A stretch of 64,000 bases of DNA from JAJDUF01 sp965214295 (GTDB taxonomy: Bacteria; Chloroflexota; UBA11872; UBA12225; JAJDUF01): positions 1,178,001-1,242,000 of the forward strand of contig OZ243944.1 of the NCBI GenBank assembly GCA_965214295.1, read 5' to 3'. The notes below the pieces were generated by a model that was not told the origin of the DNA, did not search any database, and saw only the letters and a program-made list of their open reading frames with translations. Below are positions 9,329 to 18,114 of the stretch, in pieces. The position numbers and the translations under genes were made by a program. The first letter of the stretch is position 1. Each line of letters begins with the position of its first letter.

Positions 9329-10450
9329 TCAGCTTGAAACGGTATCGAAGCGGCCGGGAGCAAAGGCAGCTAGCGGCAACGGTGGCTCCCGCCCCATGAC
9401 CACGGCGGCAATGGCTTGGGCGGTGATGGGGGCGGAGATAATGCCCATCTTGAAGTGCCCCGTAGCATGATAGAGGCCGCGGATCCGGTGGTCCGGCCCG
9501 ATGATCGGCAGCTCATCAGTTGTGCAGCGCGGGCGTAGCCCGGCCCACAGCGACTCCAGCCGGCAGTTGCGGAGCACCGGCAGAACCGCGAACGCGCCGC
9601 GCAGCAGCCCCTCAATTGCGCCGGCCGTCACCGTCGTATCGTACCCAACGTTTTCTACCGTAGCTCCACACAGCAGTCGGCCGTCGGCCCGCGGCACGAG
9701 CACGCCATGTCGAGAGCCGATGATGTGTTGCACCGGCGGCGGTCGGGTCTCGAAAGCCAGCATCTGCCCTTTGGCCGGCCCCACGGGCAGCCACGCCCGG
9801 GCATCGAGCAGGCCCGCCCAACTCCCGGCCGCGTTGACTACCACGTCGGCGGCGAGACGCTCACCGGCGAGGTCTACGCCCAACACGCGGCCATGCCGGA
9901 CGTATAGGCCCGTGGCCGGACGGCCGGTGAGGATGGTCACGCCACGACGCGCCGCTGCCATCGCCACGTTCGCCGTCAGCCGGGCATTGTCAACCAACGC
10001 ATGGTCGGGGAAAAAGAGCGCGCCGGCGGCAGTGGCAAGAGCTGGTTCTGCAGCACCCACGGCGGCCGCATCCCACACTTCAGCCTTGATACCGACATCG
10101 CGTTGAGCCTGCCGAGACTGCTCCAGGGTGGCCGCTTCCGCTGCATCGAGGGCCAGCACGAGGCGGCCGGTCACACGGTACTCCACGGGCAAGCCGGTGT
10201 CGGCCAGCAACCGGGCCATGAAGTCGCCGTAGAGGCGTAAGCTCCGCTGGTAGAGATCAATGATCTCCGGCGGGCGGGCGGGGTCCGCTTCAGGGATCAG
10301 GATCCCAGCGGCCGCCGAGGAGGCCCCGGCGCCCGGGCGGTCGCGCTCGATAAGCGTGACCTGCAATCCGTGCCCGGCCAACTCCCAGGCAATGGAGCCG
10401 CCAATGATCCCCCCACCAACGACAATGACATCCGGCGTTGTCTCGTTCAT
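9329..10450 (-). CDS. thiO: FAD-dependent amine oxidase, glycine oxidase ThiO-like
   Basis: The 373-residue DAO-family protein has the dinucleotide-binding start DVIVVGGGIIGGSIAWEL followed by LIERD. Further marks are GASSAAAGIL, VVNAAGSWA in the middle and the C-terminal family block (LWAGLRPRCTTDELPIIG, then GLYHATGHFKMGI). These match glycine oxidase ThiO better than sarcosine oxidase or D-amino acid oxidase, although specificity is uncertain. ThiO makes iminoglycine for the thiazole of thiamine, but no other thi gene is nearby, so a general amine oxidase role in the surrounding catabolic block is also possible. Confidence 0.82.
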   Translation of the reverse strand: MNETTPDVIVVGGGIIGGSIAWELAGHGLQVTLIERDRPGAGASSAAAGILIPEADPARPPEIIDLYQRSLRLYGDFMARLLADTGLPVEYRVTGRLVLALDAAEAATLEQSRQAQRDVGIKAEVWDAAAVGAAEPALATAAGALFFPDHALVDNARLTANVAMAAARRGVTILTGRPATGLYVRHGRVLGVDLAGERLAADVVVNAAGSWAGLLDARAWLPVGPAKGQMLAFETRPPPVQHIIGSRHGVLVPRADGRLLCGATVENVGYDTTVTAGAIEGLLRGAFAVLPVLRNCRLESLWAGLRPRCTTDELPIIGPDHRIRGLYHATGHFKMGIISAPITAQAIAAVVMGREPPLPLAAFAPGRFDTVSS

Positions 10451-10481
10451 AGTGCTTGCAAGGTTACGTTCTCGCGACGGA

Positions 10482-11984
10482 TCAGGGGCGCTCTGCCCTG
10501 CGCTGCGGGAATTGGAAGGCGTAGAGCTTCATGTCCCGTAGCACGAACCGGAGCTTGACCGGCCGGCCAGCCAACTCATCTACGCCCCGTCGGCCTTGCC
10601 AGGTGACAGCCTTGCACACGGCATTGCCCAGCACCGCATCGGCCGCGGCGAGGTCGTACCCTGGGAGCGGCTCCCCCGCCGCATCCTGGATTTCTACCTT
10701 GAGCCAGCCTCCGGCGCTGCCATCGAGATTCAGCTCCAGGGAGTCGCCGCCAAAACGGAGCGGCGGGGTGGTGAACTCACCGCCGCCGTAGCCGGCGTCG
10801 GCCGAGACGAAGCCGTCCCGCCGCATGGTGGCGCGGAAGAGACCGCTGTTACGCCCGTCACGCTCCTTGTCCGCATGGCTCCCGCCGCGGCCACTATAGT
10901 AGAGCCATAGCTCATCGCCTACCGGCACGAGCCAGGGATTGGCGACGATGATCCCCGCGGTTGCGCTGCCATCGGGTCCTTGGCGTAGAAAAGGGCGGCG
11001 CTCGCCGGCTCGTTGCCAGCGTATCCCGTCGCGGCTGGTGAGGAGCTGGACATCGAACATCGCCGGAAACTCGTTCTCTCCCCAGTGGTAGAACGCCGCC
11101 GGCAGCATGAGGTAGACATCCTGGGCAGCGGGATACTTCAGCGCGCAGCTGGTGTAGAAGTCGATCACCGGCCGCGGATCGTCGCTACGGTCCGGCACCG
11201 GAATGGTCAAGTCGGTGGCGTCGGCCTCAAAGACGATCTCCAGCGGCGACCACGTGCGTAAGTCCGGGGAGGTGATGCGCCCCACGGCCCGATACCGTCC
11301 CTGCCCCGCCGCGTTAAGCTCTGCCCCCATCACCGCTGCCTCGCCGTAGGCTTGGGTCTCGCGCACACGGGTATAGCCCACGTACAACTCCAGCCGATCA
11401 TCCCAGAACAGCATATTCTGGGTATCGCACATCGTATCGGGCGGGTTCGGCTGCCCGGGGTAGGCTTGCCAATGGATGCCGTCCGCCGAGTGCATCGCCC
11501 ACAAGCCCGGATGCACACCGGCCGCGATCTGCCGGTCGGTGGGCTGGAACTTCGTCCAGAGCTTGTACCGCTCCGCAGGCGCGGCCTGCTCGTCACGGAG
11601 CACCGTCGCGCCTTGCTGGCTCTGCCGTTCCAAGGGCGGGGCAACGATGTTGTTGGCAGTCGAGCCGCGGAACGGGATCAGCCCCAGCGCCGGCTTTTCC
11701 CAGGACAGGCCATCGTTGGACTCGGCATAGCAGAGCCGCCGCGCCCCTTCATGGGGCAAGCCGCCCTCCAGCAAAGCGTCGTACCACAGACGAAAGCGGC
11801 CGTCGGCCTCGCGCAGGACGGTGTTGTAGCTGCCGATGCCGAGCGCCTCCCAAGGTCGATCCGCCCGCAGCACCGGCTCCGGGTGCTGGACGGGCGGGTT
11901 CATGCATAGGCGCACCCCGTCGGCAGCGCCGAAGAACCGCTCGTCAATGAACAACTGCTTCTGCGTGCCGATATCCATGTCCAT
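10482..11984 (-). CDS. Beta-propeller glycosidase-like protein
   Basis: The 500-residue product has repeated propeller-blade motifs of the type S-DG--W: YAESNDGLSWEKP, MHSADGIHWQAY and TSRDGIRWQRAG, with RLWYDALLEGG and ELWLYYSGRGGSH. This arrangement is seen in GH32/GH43/GH130-like five-bladed propellers and in many uncharacterised hydrolases. No signal peptide is evident. The last ~120 residues form a second beta-rich domain (PPLRFGGDSLELNLDGSAGG), as in GH32 C-terminal sandwiches. The enzyme activity is not proven. It sits directly upstream of the ThiO-like gene on the same strand. Confidence 0.65.
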   Translation of the reverse strand: MDMDIGTQKQLFIDERFFGAADGVRLCMNPPVQHPEPVLRADRPWEALGIGSYNTVLREADGRFRLWYDALLEGGLPHEGARRLCYAESNDGLSWEKPALGLIPFRGSTANNIVAPPLERQSQQGATVLRDEQAAPAERYKLWTKFQPTDRQIAAGVHPGLWAMHSADGIHWQAYPGQPNPPDTMCDTQNMLFWDDRLELYVGYTRVRETQAYGEAAVMGAELNAAGQGRYRAVGRITSPDLRTWSPLEIVFEADATDLTIPVPDRSDDPRPVIDFYTSCALKYPAAQDVYLMLPAAFYHWGENEFPAMFDVQLLTSRDGIRWQRAGERRPFLRQGPDGSATAGIIVANPWLVPVGDELWLYYSGRGGSHADKERDGRNSGLFRATMRRDGFVSADAGYGGGEFTTPPLRFGGDSLELNLDGSAGGWLKVEIQDAAGEPLPGYDLAAADAVLGNAVCKAVTWQGRRGVDELAGRPVKLRFVLRDMKLYAFQFPQRRAERP

Positions 11985-12004
11985 ATCAGCGCCTCACCCA
12001 CCAG

Positions 12005-12031
12005 CCCCCTCTCCACCATGTAGAGAGGGGG
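12005..12031. repeat. Short hairpin of a dispersed family (CCCCCTCTCC / GGAGAGGGGG type)
   Basis: The arms ccccctctc and gagaggggg flank an eight-to-ten-base loop. Nearly the same hairpin occurs at 28462-28487 and 35456-35482, with a degraded version near 52282. It lies between two minus-strand genes. It could act as a terminator, but its recurrence points to a dispersed repeat. Confidence 0.65.
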
Positions 12032-12066
12032 AGTCTTGGTCTCTTCGGTACCGTGTAGACACGACG

Positions 12067-13563
12067 CTAGAACCAGCGCGTGATGACTACTTTGCGGTCG
12101 GTGAAGAAATCAATTGCGTCGCGACCCTGGCCGTGCAGCGTGCCGAAAAAGGATTCCTTGGCGCCGCTGAAAGGGAAGTAGGCCATGGGTGCTGCTACTC
12201 CGACATTGATCCCGACGTTGCCGGTGGGCACGCGGTAGCGGAACGCCCGCGCGGCAGCGCCGTCTTGCGTGAAGATGGACGCCGCATTGCCGAACCGCTG
12301 CTGCTCGATAATCTCGATTGCCGCGTCGAGCGTGTCCACGTGCATGATGCTCAGGACCGGCCCGAAAATCTCGTCACAGGCAATGGTCATGTCGGGTGTG
12401 ACGCTATCGAAGATGGTGGGGCCGACGTAGTACCCGTCGTCGCTGCCGGCGACCGCGACGCGGCGACCGTCCAGCACCAGGGTTGCACCTTCCCCCTCGC
12501 CTTGCTCGATATAGCTCAGAATGCGCTCCTGGGCCGCCCGGGAGATCACCGGCCCCAGCTCTACGTCGCGGTCCAAGCCGTTGCCGACCTTCAGCGCCGC
12601 CGCAGCCTGCGCCACCGCGTCGCGCACCCGCTCGTGCCCGGCCCCGACCGTCACCAGGACCGAGCCGGCGAGACAACGCTGACCGGCGGAGCCAAAGGCC
12701 GAGTTGATAATATTGGAAACCGAGCTATCCAACACCGCGTCGGGCATGACCACCAGGACGTTCTTGGCCCCACCCTGGGCCTGCACGCGCTTGCCACGCT
12801 CGGCACCCCGCGCATAGATATATTTGGCGACCGGCGTAGAGCCGACAAACGACAGCCCCTTGACATCGGGATGGTCGATCAGGCCGTTCACGGTGTCTCT
12901 AGTGCCGTTGACCAGATTGATCACGCCCGGTGGGAACCCAGCGGTGTCGAGAATCTCGAAGATAAGCTGCATACTGGTGGGCACTTGCTCGGAAGGCTTG
13001 ATGATGTAGGTGTTACCGCAGGCAACGGCATACGGCCAGAACCAAAAGGGTACCATCAGTGGGAAATTGAAGGGACAGATGGCCGCAAAGACACCGAGCG
13101 GTTGCCGCACGACATCCTCGTCTATGCCGCGGGCCGCCCCATCCTCCAGCCCGTAGCCCATGAGCAGCGAGGGAATACCGCTGGCAACCTCGACGTTCTC
13201 AATCGCGCGCCGCACCGAGCCGCGGGCATCTTCCAGCGCCTTGCCGTGCTCCAGCGTCACTTGCCGCGCCAGTGCCTCGAACCGCGCTTCCATTTGCTCG
13301 CGGACGGAGAAGAGATAGCGCGCGCGGTCGAGGGGAGGCGTGGCGCGCCAGGCGGGAAAGGCCGCGTGCGCCGCCGCGACGGCCTGCTCCACGTCGGCCC
13401 GGTTCGACAGGGGCACGCGGCCCAGCAGCGCACCGGTGGCCGGATTGGTCACGTCGAGGTACTCGGTCGTGTGGGGCGTGCGCCACTCGCCACCGACGTA
13501 GTTCCTAAGCGCCATCATGTCCGCTGGCGCCTCCGTCACGCCGGGAGCTTGGGTCGTAGCCAT
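12067..13563 (-). CDS. mmsA: CoA-acylating methylmalonate-semialdehyde dehydrogenase
   Basis: The 498-residue aldehyde dehydrogenase carries the MMSDH landmarks: YVGGEWR at the N-terminus, GVFAAICPFNFPLMVPFWF, QGGAKNVLVVMPDA, the catalytic cysteine at about residue 297 in GSAGQRCLAGS, and the C-terminal FTDRKVVITRWF. The family converts methylmalonate or malonate semialdehyde to propionyl- or acetyl-CoA in valine, inositol and beta-alanine breakdown. An AGGAGG site lies eight bases before the ATG. It heads a minus-strand series of catabolic genes. Confidence 0.93.
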   Translation of the reverse strand: MATTQAPGVTEAPADMMALRNYVGGEWRTPHTTEYLDVTNPATGALLGRVPLSNRADVEQAVAAAHAAFPAWRATPPLDRARYLFSVREQMEARFEALARQVTLEHGKALEDARGSVRRAIENVEVASGIPSLLMGYGLEDGAARGIDEDVVRQPLGVFAAICPFNFPLMVPFWFWPYAVACGNTYIIKPSEQVPTSMQLIFEILDTAGFPPGVINLVNGTRDTVNGLIDHPDVKGLSFVGSTPVAKYIYARGAERGKRVQAQGGAKNVLVVMPDAVLDSSVSNIINSAFGSAGQRCLAGSVLVTVGAGHERVRDAVAQAAAALKVGNGLDRDVELGPVISRAAQERILSYIEQGEGEGATLVLDGRRVAVAGSDDGYYVGPTIFDSVTPDMTIACDEIFGPVLSIMHVDTLDAAIEIIEQQRFGNAASIFTQDGAAARAFRYRVPTGNVGINVGVAAPMAYFPFSGAKESFFGTLHGQGRDAIDFFTDRKVVITRWF

Positions 13564-13803
13564 CTCTCTCGCCTCCTACAGCTTTAGGGCCGCACGGCGA
13601 GCCAGCACCGTCGCGTGCAGTCGCAACTGGAGTATCCGCCGAGGGCCTGCCAGCGAGCCAATACACATCTTATACCAATTCGCCAGGCGCCCCGGCCCCG
13701 CTATTGATACGAACCTCTCCCCAGCCGTCATTCCGGCGTAGGCCAGAATCCAGGCGCCGGCAGACGCCATCCTCCCACATCAGCAGGACAGACACGCTCG
13801 TCG

Positions 13804-14577
13804 TTATCGTATGAAAACATTGTTTCTGTGCCATGACAGAAAATCGGGGCGTGGGCTAAACCGAGATGGCAGTTTAATTTTCTGCCCGCCATACCCAAGC
13901 AACATTTTACGTGCAGCATCACTTGTCGAATGCGAGATCTGGCTACTGACCACAACGGTATAATCATCTGTAATGGCAATCAGTCCCCGGTCAAAAGCGC
14001 GATCATGTAGCGCATTCAAACACAAGCCGTTTTGCGGATTTAGCTTTTCGTTCTTATCGGATTCCGCCCACGGCTTGATATGGCTTGCAACAAGCAATAG
14101 CTCGATATCAATTCCCGTAACGCAACACTTATTTTCATAGGCGGATAGTACTGTTCTTCGGAAGAAATCCTGATTCTCCCGAACTCTGCGGACAGCCATT
14201 CTTTCTTTTCCTTCTTTTGGGGAATTCCCCTGGTCTTGATGCGAAATACCCATCGCACGCTCCCTTTCGGAGATCAGCCGTTCACTTTCTTCAATAAGCA
14301 CTTGCCAGTTGCTATGAAATTCATTCCATACCTCCTGGTCAAGACGAGATGCGTTGCGGAGACCTTTGATTCCCCTTTTCTTCAATTCTGGATCGAAACT
14401 ACCGAAATTCCCGATTTTCATATTTACGGCATCGGGCGTTCGGCTAACTAATTTAGCGATATGTCGAATACCCGGATGATTTTTACTGGAATCCTTGAAT
14501 GGAATCCGGCAGTACAGATTGAATACGATAAGCAATTCTTCGCGAGTCCATCTCCGAAAGCTAGATTTGGTCGCCAT
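13804..14577 (-). CDS. HNH endonuclease domain protein, probably horizontally acquired
   Basis: The 257-residue product has an N-terminal helical region beginning RRWTREELLIVFNLYCRIPF that mentions no known catalytic motif, and a C-terminal HNH_2-type domain. The domain shows CCVTG, then LLVASHIKPWA, then NPQNGLCLNALHDRAFDRGLI, the zinc- and metal-binding pattern of this family. Such proteins are often annotated as putative restriction endonucleases. The gene is visibly AT-richer than its neighbours, which suggests transfer. ATG at 14577 is chosen; a GTG four codons upstream is possible. Neither has a strong ribosome binding site. Confidence 0.8.
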   Translation of the reverse strand: MATKSSFRRWTREELLIVFNLYCRIPFKDSSKNHPGIRHIAKLVSRTPDAVNMKIGNFGSFDPELKKRGIKGLRNASRLDQEVWNEFHSNWQVLIEESERLISERERAMGISHQDQGNSPKEGKERMAVRRVRENQDFFRRTVLSAYENKCCVTGIDIELLLVASHIKPWAESDKNEKLNPQNGLCLNALHDRAFDRGLIAITDDYTVVVSSQISHSTSDAARKMLLGYGGQKIKLPSRFSPRPDFLSWHRNNVFIR

Positions 14578-14962
14578 TTTACACGTCACTGTTTGAGATT
14601 AGGAATCCGCGACAACGTAGTCGCCGGCCCCGCAGTAGAAATCAACGGCCAAGAACTTGGGTACACTCTCAGCGTCACCCGGCATCGTTGTCCATCCTGG
14701 TGACAGTGCATATCTTACACCAACTCGCCGCCGCGGCCGGGGTGGATTCCCGCTTGCGCGGGAATGACGGGGCGGGATGAGGGCGCCCCCAAGGGATACC
14801 CCTACAGTTGGATTTCGGCTGGCACCGGAATGACGAGGCCTCCCGGCCTCCCTCGGCGCGGTCCGGCGCTCACGGGAGCGTTGGAGGTGTTAGGATAGCT
14901 CTCTCAGGGGATTACCGACGGTCGGCGGCTGTCCGTTGTCCGGCCGGGGGGAGGAGCGAACG
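14578..14962. other. Intergenic region with dispersed hairpin repeats
   Basis: This divergent intergenic region of about 385 bases has no convincing gene. It contains a copy of the ATTCCCGC-loop-GCGGGAAT hairpin at 14746-14765 followed by GACGG, and a second related remnant (ggatttcggctggcaccgg, then aatgacgagg) about 50 bases on. Promoters for both flanking genes should lie here, but I see no clear one. Confidence 0.6.
14746..14765. repeat. Dispersed hairpin, ATTCCCGC / GCGGGAAT core
   Basis: The inverted arms attcccgc and gcgggaat surround a four-base loop and are followed by gacgg. Close copies occur at 28002-28021 and 35488-35507, with partial ones near 28640 and 33163. It behaves like a REP-type dispersed element. 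Confidence 0.65.
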
Positions 14963-16852
14963 ATGGTAGTAAGACAGGCTACGACTGCCCGCCAAGGTTC
15001 TGCAGCGCTGTACGATGTGGTGTACGAGCGCGACGTGATGGTGCCGGCCCGCGATGGGACGCCGCTGGCGACCGACCTGTATTTCCCGGCCTTGGGTGGC
15101 CAGCGAGCGCCGGGGCCGTTTCCGGTCATCTTGGAGCGGACACCCTACAACAAAACGCGCTTGGGTGCCCGCAACGCCGGCTACTTCTTTGCGCGCCGCG
15201 GCTACGTCGGGGCCGTCCAAGATGTGCGCGGGCGCTATGCCTCGGGCGGCACCTGGTATCCGTTTGCCGGCGACGGCACGGGTACGCAGGGCGAGGGCGA
15301 GGACGGCTACGACGCGGTGGAGTGGCTCGCTGCTCAGAAGTGGTGCGACGGCGCTATCGGCACGATTGGCGGGTCGTATGCCGGCGCGACGCAGAGCGCG
15401 CTCGCCGCCCTCGATCCGCCGCAGCTGCGCGCGATGGCGATTTCGGTCGGCCCCCACGACTACTTCGAGAACTCGATGCGCCATCACGGGACGGCCGAGC
15501 TGCGCTTTTTCATCTACTCGTTTCGGATGCTGCATACGAACGAGTGGGACGATACCATGCCGCCCGGTGTGACCGACGCTTTTCGGGAGGCTCACGAGCA
15601 TATCCACTGGTGGGTGCGCCGGCTGCTCGACGGCCCGTTTCGCGCGGGCACTTCACCCCTCCAGCACTACCCTAGCGTCGAGCGGTACGTCCTGGACTTA
15701 CTCGCGCGCGGCGAGGACGATGCGTTCTGGGCGCGGCCCGGCTTTGGCCCACGGCGGTACTACGATCAGCACGCCGACGTGCCCACGATCTACCAGGGGG
15801 GCTGGTACGACTCGTATGGGACGAGCACGGTGACGAACTTCATGGAGTTCTCGCGCCGGAGCCGTGCGCCGCAACGCCTGCTCATGGGGCCGTGGATCCA
15901 CGGCGCGGGCGAGGAGCACCACGCCGGGGAGGTCGAGTTCGACGTCGAGGCGGCTCAGGATTCGTGGGACGACGTGCGCTTGCGTTGGTTTGATCGGTGG
16001 CTCAAAGGGCTGGACAGCGGCGTAGACCAGGAGCCTCCAGTCCGGCTCTACGTGATGGGTGGTGGCGACGACGATGGTCGCATGACGACGGACGACCGGC
16101 TCCGGCGAGGTGGGGTTTGGCGTGAGGCACAGGATTGGCCGCTGCCGCAGACCGAGCCGACACCCTACTATCTGCACGCCGGCGGCGGCCTCTCCACAGC
16201 GCCCCCCGCTGCCCGCCTCCCCTCCGGCTACAGCTTCGATCCGCGCTATCCGGTCCCGACGACCGGCGGGAATATCTCCGCCGCCGATTCACTGATGCCG
16301 CCGGGTGGGTTCGACCAACGCAACCGTCCGGCCCTGCACGGCTGGCTAGGCCCGGCCTACCAGCACACGCTCCCGCTGGCGGCGCGGGCCGACGTGCTTG
16401 TCTTCCAGACGCCGCTGCTGGCGCAGCCTATCGAAGTGACCGGCTCGGTCGTGGTCGAGCTATGGGCGTCGTCATCGGCTGTTGATACCGACTTCACCGC
16501 CAAGCTCATCGATGTCTACCCACCGTCAACCGATTGGCCGGACGGGTTTGCCCTCAACCTCGGCGATAGCATCGTGCGGGCGCGGTATCGCGAGGGCTAC
16601 GATCAGCCTCGCTTCCTCACCCCGGAGCAGCCGGTCAAGCTCTCCATCCTGCTGTATCCGACGAGCAACCTGTTCGACCGCGGCCACCGCATCCGCCTCG
16701 ACATTGCCAGCTCGAACTTCCCGCGGTTCGATGTCAACCCCAACACCGGCGAGCCGCTCAATGCCCATACGCACCACGTCGTTGCCCGTCAGCTGATCTA
16801 CCACGACCCCGACCACCCCTCGCACGCGCTCCTTCCGATTATCCCCGGCTGA
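14963..16852 (+). CDS. CocE/NonD family (peptidase S15) alpha/beta hydrolase
   Basis: The 629-residue protein begins with the family motif VMVPARDGTPLATDLYFP. It continues with GPFPVILERTPYNK, RGYVGAVQDVRGRYASGG, EDGYDAVEWLAAQKWCDG and the nucleophile elbow GTIGGSYAG (Ser about residue 138). The C-terminal third is the X-Pro dipeptidyl-peptidase jelly-roll domain (SVVVELWASSSAVDTDFTAKL, then RIRLDIASSNFPRFDVNPNTG). Members include cocaine esterase, glutaryl-7-ACA acylase and X-Pro dipeptidyl-peptidase; the substrate here is unknown. ATG at 14963 is preferred because GGGGAGGAG precedes it by eight bases; a TTG at 14936 is less likely. Confidence 0.9.
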   Translation: MVVRQATTARQGSAALYDVVYERDVMVPARDGTPLATDLYFPALGGQRAPGPFPVILERTPYNKTRLGARNAGYFFARRGYVGAVQDVRGRYASGGTWYPFAGDGTGTQGEGEDGYDAVEWLAAQKWCDGAIGTIGGSYAGATQSALAALDPPQLRAMAISVGPHDYFENSMRHHGTAELRFFIYSFRMLHTNEWDDTMPPGVTDAFREAHEHIHWWVRRLLDGPFRAGTSPLQHYPSVERYVLDLLARGEDDAFWARPGFGPRRYYDQHADVPTIYQGGWYDSYGTSTVTNFMEFSRRSRAPQRLLMGPWIHGAGEEHHAGEVEFDVEAAQDSWDDVRLRWFDRWLKGLDSGVDQEPPVRLYVMGGGDDDGRMTTDDRLRRGGVWREAQDWPLPQTEPTPYYLHAGGGLSTAPPAARLPSGYSFDPRYPVPTTGGNISAADSLMPPGGFDQRNRPALHGWLGPAYQHTLPLAARADVLVFQTPLLAQPIEVTGSVVVELWASSSAVDTDFTAKLIDVYPPSTDWPDGFALNLGDSIVRARYREGYDQPRFLTPEQPVKLSILLYPTSNLFDRGHRIRLDIASSNFPRFDVNPNTGEPLNAHTHHVVARQLIYHDPDHPSHALLPIIPG

Positions 16853-16910
16853 CGCGGGTCAAGCACATCAGGGTGACAGGATGCTCAGGGTACCCGCTGA
16901 CGCAAGCTCG

Positions 16911-17309
16911 TCAGCCTTGTCTCGTAGGGCTAGGTGGAGTAATAAACCGAAGTTTTCCCAACTGATCGACTCTATAGATAAACGGACGCGGCGTCGTAGC
17001 GAAGCTGCTTTCCATCTGGTCTAGCGTCTGGACTAGCAGCTTCAGGTATTGCCAGCGGGTCGGGTCTTGCTTCTGAGTGAGGCAAAAGCAACCAACATTG
17101 TTTTCGAGGATGGCTCGCCGTTCTCCTGGGCGCGTCCTGATCTTCTTGTCTCGGGTGATGACGAGCCAGTCGTTCTGGCCAGCTATCGGTAGCCAATCAG
17201 CATCTTTGGTATCGTGCGGGAAGTAGTCATCTAGCCAGAGTACATCGTCTCGAACCGCTTTGAGCGCAGTGGCAACGCTCTTGGGAATCGAGCGATCTAT
17301 GAAGATCAT
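16911..17309 (-). CDS. PIN-like toxin of a DUF433-type toxin-antitoxin pair
   Basis: The 132-residue protein starts MIFIDRSIPKSVATAL, and DDYFPHDTKDADWLPIAG and DWLVITRDKKIRTRP follow. These acidic positions (FIDR, D-KDADW, TRDK) fit the VapC/DUF5615-like PIN nuclease family. Its start overlaps the stop of the upstream gene as ATGA, the classic antitoxin-toxin arrangement. It would act as an RNase held in check by its partner. Both genes look intact. Confidence 0.72.
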   Translation of the reverse strand: MIFIDRSIPKSVATALKAVRDDVLWLDDYFPHDTKDADWLPIAGQNDWLVITRDKKIRTRPGERRAILENNVGCFCLTQKQDPTRWQYLKLLVQTLDQMESSFATTPRPFIYRVDQLGKLRFITPPSPTRQG

Positions 17310-17989
17310 GCAGCACGTTGCAGCTCAAATTGGAGCGCTTGCTCTACCTGAACAGGTTTGATATTGAAATCTGCTGAGATTTGCTCGCTCAGATCGCCCG
17401 CTCTGAACCGCTCCAGGATGATCTCGGTACGCACCCCTGATTGGGCCACTACAGGAAAGCCGAACCCGTACTCCGGATCAATGACAATCGGAGTGCTCCG
17501 GCCTAGGGGCCACCAACGCGCAGCCATCCGGTGCGCGCCGTACTCTAGCTCCTGCAAGAACGGTTCCAGCACCTCGTTCCACGCCTGCATCCGCTTCTTC
17601 CGCCCAACTCCGAGCAGGGTATCTCCGCGGTCAACGAACACTTCGCGGCCATCCGTCTTGAACCGCAAGGTCGCGAGCGGACGTGGCACCCCTAGAATCT
17701 CTTGGCAATTGTGGACTATCTCGCGGATCATCCGTAACGAAAAGCCCGCCTCTTTCAAGCGTCCGATAGCGCCAACCTCTACGAGTTCAACAAACGAGAC
17801 GTGCCCTTGCTTTTGGGCACCAGGGGTGACCGGTGGTTGGACTATCCGTTGGCCCTGGGTACCGTAGTAGGCGTACCCCTCAAGCCAGCGCTTCGAGGTA
17901 CCACGTGGCACGTTGGCTAGATGGTCTGCGTCCGCAAAGCCGTAGAGAGGGCGGATCAAATAGTCGGGAATAGCAAGCGTATCGTCCAC
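17306..17989 (-). CDS. Antitoxin: MerR-like helix-turn-helix plus DUF433 domain
   Basis: The 227-residue protein has a MerR-like DNA-binding part (HVSFVELVEVGAIGRLKEAG, then FSLRMIREIV). The C-terminal DUF433-like domain ends with GDLSEQISADFNIKPVQVEQ ALQFE. This fusion is found upstream of PIN-like toxins, where it represses the operon and neutralises the toxin. GTG at 17989 is preferred as start because AGGAAGG lies six bases upstream; the frame stays open for 38 more codons to 18103, but that stretch does not look like protein. It is coupled to the toxin by a four-base overlap. Confidence 0.72.
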   Translation of the reverse strand: MDDTLAIPDYLIRPLYGFADADHLANVPRGTSKRWLEGYAYYGTQGQRIVQPPVTPGAQKQGHVSFVELVEVGAIGRLKEAGFSLRMIREIVHNCQEILGVPRPLATLRFKTDGREVFVDRGDTLLGVGRKKRMQAWNEVLEPFLQELEYGAHRMAARWWPLGRSTPIVIDPEYGFGFPVVAQSGVRTEIILERFRAGDLSEQISADFNIKPVQVEQALQFELQRAA

Positions 17990-18114
17990 CGCTCGCCTTC
18001 CTACCCGTTTACCTGTGGCAGTGGTTCCTGAGCAACGCAGGGAATGCCCGGAGTTACTCCATCCGACCGCAGTGTACTTCACAGGGGCACGCCCAATCCA
18101 CATGCCGGTGCCCC

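Noticed and set aside
9200..10450. TPP riboswitch for the ThiO-like gene
   Set aside because: No conserved CTGAGA...ACCTGA type core is visible upstream of the gene.
11836..13587. A 583-codon open frame on the plus strand
   Set aside because: It lies antisense to the well-supported mmsA gene; its product is Arg/His/Gly-rich without domains, as expected for the reverse strand of a GC-rich gene.
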